Positions 6,093 through 11,464 of a stretch of 11,464 nt of DNA are shown piece by piece. How positions within the stretch are numbered: the stretch's first letter is position 1; the number at the start of each line of letters is the position of its first letter. Where the stretch lies: the NCBI RefSeq assembly GCF_937967675.1, contig NZ_CALBSN010000177.1:1-11464 (forward strand). The letters are read 5' to 3'. The position numbers and the translations under genes are program-made. The notes beneath the pieces were generated by a model. It did not search any database. It was not told where the DNA came from and saw only the letters and a program-made list of their open reading frames with translations. This DNA is from an uncultured Flavobacterium sp. Its GTDB lineage: Bacteria > Bacteroidota > Bacteroidia > Flavobacteriales > Flavobacteriaceae.

Positions 6093-6113
6093 TCAAATCG
6101 AGCGAAGTCGAGA
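6091..6113. repeat. Short dispersed-repeat-like sequence at the 3' end of the nuclease gene
   Basis: TGTCAAATCGAGCGAAGTCG plus AGA, directly beside the stop codon of the nuclease gene. The ATCGAGCG-AAGTCGAGA form resembles an extragenic repeat (GTCA..GAGCG.AGTCGA..) that I recall as common in Bacteroidota genomes. There is no T-run on the minus-strand side, so it is not a standard terminator. Confidence 0.45.
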
Positions 6114-6114
6114 T

Positions 6115-6915
6115 TCATTTTACTACTATTTCTGTTGTAATAGGAACATGATCTGAAATTTCTCTTGCTTCTTTTAGTGTTGCAAAAGCCTCATAAAAAT
6201 GAATTACTTTAGGATTACGAACAGTTAATTTCGAACTATTGTACCAAATATTATCAAATTCAGAAGCCAAACATTCTTCGTTACTACATTCTTTTTTTAA
6301 TGAAGTTTTTTGGCTAACAAATACGCAATCATATCCCATTTTCTTCAAAGGATTAAATACGGTATGTGATTGCGGACAATTAAAATCACCAACAAAAAGT
6401 AAATTCAATTTTGGATATTGTTCGGGTAGAAATTTAAAATATTTAATTTCAGTTTCGGGTTGTTTACTTTTGGTTATAGCGTGAAAATTCGCAATAGTAA
6501 ACTGTTTACCCTTAAAATCAAAAGTACAATAGTAAGGTTCTCTGTCAATTTCTAATTGATATTTTTTCTCCAACCAAGCCTCTCCTACTTTTTTAACTTT
6601 ACTAGTTTTCCATAAGAAAGCATAGCGTTCGGTTTTATAGGCACTACTACTCGTTGGGTCACTTACCACATAATCCCATTTTGAACCTTTTCTATTAAGT
6701 TCATCCGCTAATTTAGCAACTGCTTGTGCTCCACCATCTCCAGCAACTACTTCTTGCAATGCCACAACATCATAATTTTTTAGAATAGAAACAATGTATA
6801 ATAAATCAGAAGGTGATTTAGAACTTCCTAAATTTTCAACGTTCCATGATAATAACTTTACTTGAGCAAAAAAAGTAGAAGTAAAAAATATAAAAAATAG
6901 AAGTAATTTTCTCAT
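6115..6915 (-). CDS. Secreted endonuclease/exonuclease/phosphatase (DNase I-like) family protein
   Basis: Taken from the ATG at 6915 the protein has 266 residues and starts MRKLLLFFIFFTSTFFAQ, a clear signal peptide; a GGGAGG lies 9 bases before this ATG, which favours it over an upstream GTG at 6936. The mature part is a complete EEP fold with DNase I-type residues: WNVEN (N25), LQEV (E55), ERYAFLW (E96), NFHA (H145), GDFN (D177, N179), FDN (D221) and SDH (D255, H256). These correspond to the metal and catalytic residues of DNase I, so extracytoplasmic DNA cleavage is the best guess, though phosphodiesterase or lipid-phosphatase activity is possible in this superfamily. It follows the small Cys protein gene by 4 bases and is probably co-translated with it. 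Confidence 0.9.
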   Translation of the reverse strand: MRKLLLFFIFFTSTFFAQVKLLSWNVENLGSSKSPSDLLYIVSILKNYDVVALQEVVAGDGGAQAVAKLADELNRKGSKWDYVVSDPTSSSAYKTERYAFLWKTSKVKKVGEAWLEKKYQLEIDREPYYCTFDFKGKQFTIANFHAITKSKQPETEIKYFKFLPEQYPKLNLLFVGDFNCPQSHTVFNPLKKMGYDCVFVSQKTSLKKECSNEECLASEFDNIWYNSSKLTVRNPKVIHFYEAFATLKEAREISDHVPITTEIVVK

Positions 6916-6919
6916 ACTA

Positions 6920-7144
6920 TTAATCCTCCCAACCACAAAGTGACAGTCCCAATTCTTTAGCTTCAGATAGTGAAACTTTTTTTATAGTGTGCTTACAATT
7001 AGTCAAACCTTTACAAAATTTGTTATAATGATATTTTTTAGCTCCTTTAGAAAAACAAATATAAACATCGCTTTCCATTAAATTGAAAGAGGTAAATAAA
7101 AGGAAAGGTAATAGAATTCGTTTGTACATAGGATTAATTTTCAT
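6920..7144 (-). CDS. Small secreted His/Cys protein, partner of the EEP enzyme
   Basis: A 74-residue protein with a hydrophobic export signal (residues 7-22) and a short mature domain of about 50 residues. It has Cys at 30, 44, 50 and 70 and His at 39 in the arrangement YIC-x8-H-x4-C-x5-C-x19-CGWED. The KKYHYNKFC and VSLSEAKELG segments resemble small modules, often metal-binding, found beside or fused to secreted nucleases in bacteria, and I recall close relatives ending CGWED in other Bacteroidota; no function is established. A second ATG at 7129 (MYKRILL) may be the true start, since it puts the signal peptide at the very N-terminus. First gene of the operon with the EEP enzyme. Confidence 0.82.
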   Translation of the reverse strand: MKINPMYKRILLPFLLFTSFNLMESDVYICFSKGAKKYHYNKFCKGLTNCKHTIKKVSLSEAKELGLSLCGWED

Positions 7145-7163
7145 TTAAAAAATTGTTTGTAAT

Positions 7164-7171
7164 CAAATGTA
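7164..7171 (-). promoter_or_regulatory. -7 box (TACATTTG) for the small Cys protein/EEP operon
   Basis: On the minus strand TACATTTG matches TAnnTTTG and ends 19 bases before the ATG at 7144 (34 before the one at 7129). The -33 region has only a weak TTGTG with a longer spacer. Confidence 0.5.
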
Positions 7172-7178
7172 TTAATAT

Positions 7179-7236
7179 GTATTCTAAAAACACAACAAAA
7201 TTTGATAAATTCTTAATAACAAAAATTTTAGAATAC
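7179..7236. repeat. 11-bp perfect inverted repeat with 36-base spacer
   Basis: GTATTCTAAAA (7179-7189) and TTTTAGAATAC (7226-7236) are exact complements. It lies just upstream of the Cys-protein promoter, in the divergent gap before the adhesin gene. It could be a regulator site or a weak terminator; AT-richness lowers its weight. Confidence 0.5.
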
Positions 7237-7377
7237 AAAAAACTTTTAGTTCCTTTGAAAAAAATATGTCTTTACGGATTACCGTATTGAATTTTCCCCA
7301 ATTTACCATATTTTTACCGACACCTAAATTTTGGGTAATAGAAATGTTTATTTTTATTCGTTTGTTTAGTAGGCAAT

Positions 7378-7402
7378 CTAACATACAGATGTTAGATGTT
7401 AG
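7378..7402 (+). promoter_or_regulatory. CTAACAT hairpin plus ATGTTAG direct repeat before the adhesin gene
   Basis: CTAACAT (7378-7384), a 4-base loop, ATGTTAG (7389-7395) and at once a second ATGTTAG (7396-7402), followed by GTTTTTAT. The start codon is 30 bases on. Either ATGTTAG copy can pair with CTAACAT, giving two alternative hairpins in the likely 5' leader. No clear TAnnTTTG box was found in 7237-7431. Confidence 0.45.
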
Positions 7403-7431
7403 GTTTTTATATATGAATTAATACTTACATT

Positions 7432-10400
7432 ATGGGAAAATTTTACAAGATTTTATTTGCATTATTGATTGTTTCTTCATTTAACAATATAATAGCAAAT
7501 AATATTCCGCCAGGACCAAAAGCACAAATAAACACAACAAATACTTCTGTATGTTTAAATCAAGTAGCAACAATAACCTTTAGTGTTTTTGATGGAAATA
7601 ATTCTAATGCTCCTTACACCTATTATTACACCGTAAATGGTGGTACACAACAATCTATTATTTCACCTACAACTAATGATGTTGTTACTTTAACAATCCC
7701 AACTGGAACAGCTGGAACTTTTATTTATCAATTAACATCAGTAACGGATTCTCCACCATCTAATAATAATGTTGATATTGATAATACTTCAAATATTGTA
7801 ACTATTACTGTAAATCCATTACCTGTAGTAGATTTTACTTATGCAAATAATCAATGTTCAGGAAGTTCCATACAATTCAATTCAGTAGTTTCAGGAAATG
7901 GTCCATATACATATTCTTGGAATTTTGGAGACGGAGATACTTCCTCTCAACAGAATCCAACACACACGTATAACTCTATTGGATGTGGTACTGTAAATTA
8001 TAATGTTTCGTTAACTGTTATCGATAATAACGGATGTACAACCACTTCTACTAAAGTTATTACAATAAAACAAAGACCAGATGCTGTTTTTAAGGACAAT
8101 AATGCTGGTACTTATAATCCATCTAATCTTAGTAATCAATTTAATAATTGTAATTCTGCTGGTGCAAATGCAAATTATAATGTTAGTGTCGGATTGCACT
8201 CAAGTTCTACATGTATAACCAGCTATAGTGTTCAATGGGGAGACGGAAGCGCAACCCAAACATTCACTACCACTCCATTTACGCATACTTACACAACTTT
8301 AGGCGCTTTTATCATGACAATTACTGCTTTTGGTAATAACGGATGTTCTGTAAGTAAAAGTTACACTATCAAAAATGAGTCAAATCCAGCTGGAGGTTTA
8401 GTTAGTCCAGGTAGTACTACAAATTTGTGCGCTCCCACCCCATATTTAAATTTTGTAATATCAAACTGGGCTCTTAATTCACCTGGGACAATTTATTCTA
8501 TTAATTATGGAGATAATACCCCTGTTTTAAATCTTTTACAATCCGATTTAATTAATTCAACTTATTATAATTCTTCAAATCCTGCTCTATCTGCTAATTA
8601 TCCTGTTCCCCACAAATATGATATAACAAGTTGTCCAAATACAAGTACCACAGCTACTTTGACAATTTCTAATTCATGTGGTACTACACAGTCAACTATA
8701 TCTCCAATAATAATTTTAAGACCCCCAACTCCTGATTTTACAAACCCTAATAAAGCATGTGTTAATACTTGTGTGACTTTTACAAACTTATCAACTCCTG
8801 CATATAACGAAAATTGTGTAGAAAGTACTTTATATGAATGGGATTTTGGAGATGGATCAGGAATTTATTCAATTACATCATCTGGAAAACCAAATCCTCC
8901 GTGTCATGTTTATACTTTACCTGGAGTTTATACAATTACTCTTACTACTTATGGTTATTGTGGTGTTTTTACAAAACAAGGCACTATATGCATAGAACCT
9001 CAATTATCACCTCAATTCACATTAAATACCATTCAAGGTTGTTCTCCTTTAGCAGTAACATCTACAAATACTACAAATTTAACTAATATTTGTCCAGGCA
9101 ATCCAACCTATCAATGGAATGTAAATTATGTTGCAGGTTATTGTGGTAGTGGAACTCCTACGTGGAGTTTTACCAATGGCACAAGTGCTACATCAGCTAA
9201 TCCATCATTTAATTTTGTAACACCCGGAACATACAATGTTTCAGTTACAATGACAAACTCATGTGGTGCTATAACTTCTTCTGTACAAAACATAATTGTT
9301 AAACAACCTCCTACAGTTACTATTAACACAATACCTGATTATTGTGGTTCAACAACCATCAACCCAACAGCAAATGTAAATTCTTGTTCACCCTCTTCAA
9401 GTTCATTAAGTTATTTATGGAATTTTCCTGGAGCTACAACTATTCCTGCTGGTGCAATTAACGCAAGTAATCCTTCAGGGATAATTTATTCTTTACCTGG
9501 AACTTATACGATTTCTTTAACCGTAACAAACGAATGTGGTAGTACAACATCTTCGAGAACATTTACAATTAAACCATTACCAACTGCAACAATTTCTGGA
9601 GATATTTCAGTCTGTCAAAATGCAACTTCTCCAACAATAACTTTTACTGCTACATCTAATTCTGCTCCCGCTCCTAATACAACTAATCCACCATATATTT
9701 TTACATATAATATTAATGGAGGTTCTAATTTAACTGTTACTAGTTCAACTGCAACTGCTACTGTTTCAGTTCCTACCAATACAGTTGGAACATTTGTTTA
9801 TAATTTAGTAAGTGTCCAATATGGTACTTCACCTTCTTGCTCACAGAGTATGACAGGAAGTGCTACCGTTATTATTAATCCATCAGGGCAAGTTAATCAG
9901 CCTTCTAATCAAATAGTTTGTAATAATACAAGTACAAGTGCTGTAAATTTCGCTACAACAAATACTGGCGGAACTACATCATATGCTTGGTCTTTTGATA
10001 CCAATATAGGTCTAACACCTTTAACTGGTACAGGAAATATACCTTCGTTTACAGCTGTAAATACAGGCACAACACCTTTAACAGCTACAATTACGGTTAC
10101 TCCTACTTTAACAAATGGTGCTGCAATTTGTGTTGGTAGTCCAAAAACATTTACTATTACTATAAATCCATCTGGACAAGTAAATCAACCAACCAATCAA
10201 GTAGTTTGTAACAATACTGCTACTACTGCTGTAAATTTTAGTACAACAAATATTGGCGGAACTACATCATATGCTTGGTCTTTTGATACCAATATAGGTC
10301 TAACACCTTTAACTGGGACAGGAAATATACCTTCGTTTACAGCTGTAAATACAAGCACAACACCTATTGTTGCTACAATTACGGTAACACCAACTTTTAC

Positions 10401-11464
10401 AAATGGAGCTACAAATTGTATTGGAACTCCTAAAACATTTACCATTACGGTTAATCCATCTGGACAAGTAAATCAACCAACTAATCAAGTAGTTTGTAAC
10501 AATACTGCTACTAATGCTGTAAATTTTAGTACAACAAATACTAATGGAACAACATCATATGCTTGGTCTATTAATACAAATATAGGATTATCTCCACTTA
10601 CTGGAACTGGTGATTTACCTTCATTTACAGCAATAAATACAGGTACTACTCCAATTACAGCTACTATTACTGTAACTCCAACTTATAATGGTACTTCAAT
10701 TTGTAATGGTACATCTAAAACATTTACCATTACGGTTAATCCATCAGGACAAGTAAATCAACCAACTAATCAAGTAGTTTGTAACAATACTGCTACTAAT
10801 GCTGTAAATTTCTCTACGACAAATACTGTTGGAACTACATCATATGCTTGGTCTTTTGACACCAATATTGGATTAATTCCTTTAAGTGGCTCAGGTAACA
10901 TACCTTCATTTACAGCTGTAAACACAGGTACAACACCTATTGTTGCTACAATTACGGTTACACCAACTTTTACAAATGGAGCTACAAATTGTATTGGAAC
11001 TCCTAAAACATTTACCATTACGGTTAATCCATCAGGACAAGTTAATCCTATACCAAACCAAACGCTTTGCTCTAACAATAGTACAACTGCGATTAATTTT
11101 ACAACTAATAATACTGGCGGGATAACTAACTATAATTGGACCAACTCCAACGCAACTATTGGACTTCCTGCTTCAGGAACTGGAAACATTAATGCATTCA
11201 ATGTAACCAATTCAACAGCTAATCCTATCACAGCTACAATTACAGTTACGCCATCATTTTCAAATGGAACACCAAGCTGTTCAGGACCATCACAAACGTT
11301 TACCATAACTGTAAACCCTAGTCCTGCAGTGAACTTCTCACCTACTAATCAAACGATCTGTTCAGGAGAAACTTCTGCTTTGGTAAATTTAAGCAGTACA
11401 ACTCCTGGAGCTACTTTCTCTTGGACTGCTACTCAACCTACAGGAATTACAGGGGTTATTACTT
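7432..11464 (+). CDS. Giant secreted PKD-repeat surface protein (SprB-like adhesin), N-terminal part
   Basis: One frame stays open from the ATG at 7432 to the right edge (1344 codons plus one base), so the gene is truncated by the window. Residues 1-22 form a signal peptide (LFALLIVSSF). The rest is Thr/Asn/Ser-rich and modular: module 1 (27-128), PKD modules at about 129-216 (WNFGDGD at 163-169), 217-319 (WGDGSA), 319-430 (degenerate), 431-523 (WDFGDGSG), 524-627 and 628-717, then module 7 (718-815), which resembles module 1. From residue 816 a 96-residue PKD-like repeat runs at least five and a half times. Such proteins in Flavobacteriia are surface adhesins exported by type IX secretion, with SprB of gliding motility as the known example; the sorting domain would lie beyond the window. 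Adhesion or gliding is inferred, not shown. Confidence 0.9.
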   Translation, partial: MGKFYKILFALLIVSSFNNIIANNIPPGPKAQINTTNTSVCLNQVATITFSVFDGNNSNAPYTYYYTVNGGTQQSIISPTTNDVVTLTIPTGTAGTFIYQLTSVTDSPPSNNNVDIDNTSNIVTITVNPLPVVDFTYANNQCSGSSIQFNSVVSGNGPYTYSWNFGDGDTSSQQNPTHTYNSIGCGTVNYNVSLTVIDNNGCTTTSTKVITIKQRPDAVFKDNNAGTYNPSNLSNQFNNCNSAGANANYNVSVGLHSSSTCITSYSVQWGDGSATQTFTTTPFTHTYTTLGAFIMTITAFGNNGCSVSKSYTIKNESNPAGGLVSPGSTTNLCAPTPYLNFVISNWALNSPGTIYSINYGDNTPVLNLLQSDLINSTYYNSSNPALSANYPVPHKYDITSCPNTSTTATLTISNSCGTTQSTISPIIILRPPTPDFTNPNKACVNTCVTFTNLSTPAYNENCVESTLYEWDFGDGSGIYSITSSGKPNPPCHVYTLPGVYTITLTTYGYCGVFTKQGTICIEPQLSPQFTLNTIQGCSPLAVTSTNTTNLTNICPGNPTYQWNVNYVAGYCGSGTPTWSFTNGTSATSANPSFNFVTPGTYNVSVTMTNSCGAITSSVQNIIVKQPPTVTINTIPDYCGSTTINPTANVNSCSPSSSSLSYLWNFPGATTIPAGAINASNPSGIIYSLPGTYTISLTVTNECGSTTSSRTFTIKPLPTATISGDISVCQNATSPTITFTATSNSAPAPNTTNPPYIFTYNINGGSNLTVTSSTATATVSVPTNTVGTFVYNLVSVQYGTSPSCSQSMTGSATVIINPSGQVNQPSNQIVCNNTSTSAVNFATTNTGGTTSYAWSFDTNIGLTPLTGTGNIPSFTAVNTGTTPLTATITVTPTLTNGAAICVGSPKTFTITINPSGQVNQPTNQVVCNNTATTAVNFSTTNIGGTTSYAWSFDTNIGLTPLTGTGNIPSFTAVNTSTTPIVATITVTPTFTNGATNCIGTPKTFTITVNPSGQVNQPTNQVVCNNTATNAVNFSTTNTNGTTSYAWSINTNIGLSPLTGTGDLPSFTAINTGTTPITATITVTPTYNGTSICNGTSKTFTITVNPSGQVNQPTNQVVCNNTATNAVNFSTTNTVGTTSYAWSFDTNIGLIPLSGSGNIPSFTAVNTGTTPIVATITVTPTFTNGATNCIGTPKTFTITVNPSGQVNPIPNQTLCSNNSTTAINFTTNNTGGITNYNWTNSNATIGLPASGTGNINAFNVTNSTANPITATITVTPSFSNGTPSCSGPSQTFTITVNPSPAVNFSPTNQTICSGETSALVNLSSTTPGATFSWTATQPTGITGVIT
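9877..11464 (+). repeat. Tandem 96-residue PKD-like repeats within the adhesin gene
   Basis: Units start at each Asn codon of NPSGQVN or its equivalent: 9877, 10165, 10453, 10738, 11026 and 11314 (partial). Period is 288 bases, except 285 for the third unit. Each has Cys early (VVCNN) and late (NCIG), W in YAWSF, and ends FTITVNPSG. Units 1-4 are close to one another at DNA level, the fifth is diverged and the sixth begins like the common flavobacterial unit (TNQTICSGETSALVNL). Confidence 0.93.

Noticed and set aside
7184..7384. Minus-strand open frame of 66 codons in the gap before the adhesin
   Set aside because: AT-rich, no family resemblance, no promoter, and it overlaps the inverted repeats and the leader region of the adhesin.
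8838..9086. Plus-strand open frame of 82 codons out of frame with the adhesin
   Set aside because: It lies wholly within the adhesin gene, whose own frame has the clear PKD motif WDFGDGSG at the same place.
10197..11078. Two similar minus-strand open frames that look like a duplicated protein
   Set aside because: They are antisense to repeated units of the adhesin and resemble each other only because the repeats do.

Overview
The window looks like chromosomal DNA from a Flavobacterium-like member of the Bacteroidota. The evidence is low GC, promoters of the TTG-19-TAnnTTTG type, few Shine-Dalgarno sequences, a DUF1684 lipoprotein-like gene, a BlaI/M56 pair with a Bacteroidota-style tail, and a giant PKD-repeat surface protein of the SprB type. 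No phage, transposase, plasmid or CRISPR gene is visible.

Layout. Positions 1-740 (minus) hold a partial TatD-family hydrolase gene overlapped by a secreted DUF1684 protein gene. Positions 741-998 are intergenic with one hairpin repeat. Positions 999-2231 (plus) encode an MFS transporter. Positions 2226-4428 hold a BlaI-type repressor and an M56 (BlaR1-like) membrane protease, with three evenly spaced operator-like palindromes in front and a strong terminator behind. Positions 4489-4629 encode a 46-residue protein. Positions 4630-5200 have no gene and are filled with hairpin repeats, including a 161-bp perfect direct duplication of a paired-inverted (BIME- or MITE-like) element. Positions 5201-5713 (minus) encode adenine phosphoribosyltransferase, divergent from tRNA-Arg(ACG) at 5785-5858 with its own promoter and terminator. 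Positions 5889-6114 carry a degenerate ~30-bp tandem repeat. Positions 6115-7144 (minus) are a two-gene operon of a small secreted Cys-containing protein and a secreted DNase I-like (EEP) enzyme. From 7432 to the right edge, one uninterrupted reading frame (1344 codons in view) encodes the start of a secreted adhesin with PKD-type modules followed by a tandem array of 96-residue repeats.

How parts work together. The repressor and protease form a likely signal-transduction pair: by analogy with BlaR1/BlaI the protease cleaves the repressor and lifts autorepression. Here the beta-lactam sensor domain is replaced by a proline-rich stretch, a Met/Phe heptad coiled coil and a short TonB-plug-like end, so the signal is unknown. 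The EEP enzyme and its small partner are both predicted to be exported. The adhesin probably depends on type IX secretion, but its C-terminal sorting domain lies outside the window.

I see no clear new defence or mobile system. The best leads are the operator array with a fourth copy inside the repressor gene, the two-stem/one-flank repeat family with its duplicated paired element, the small Cys protein beside the nuclease, and the mosaic pattern in the adhesin repeats, which suggests gene conversion.
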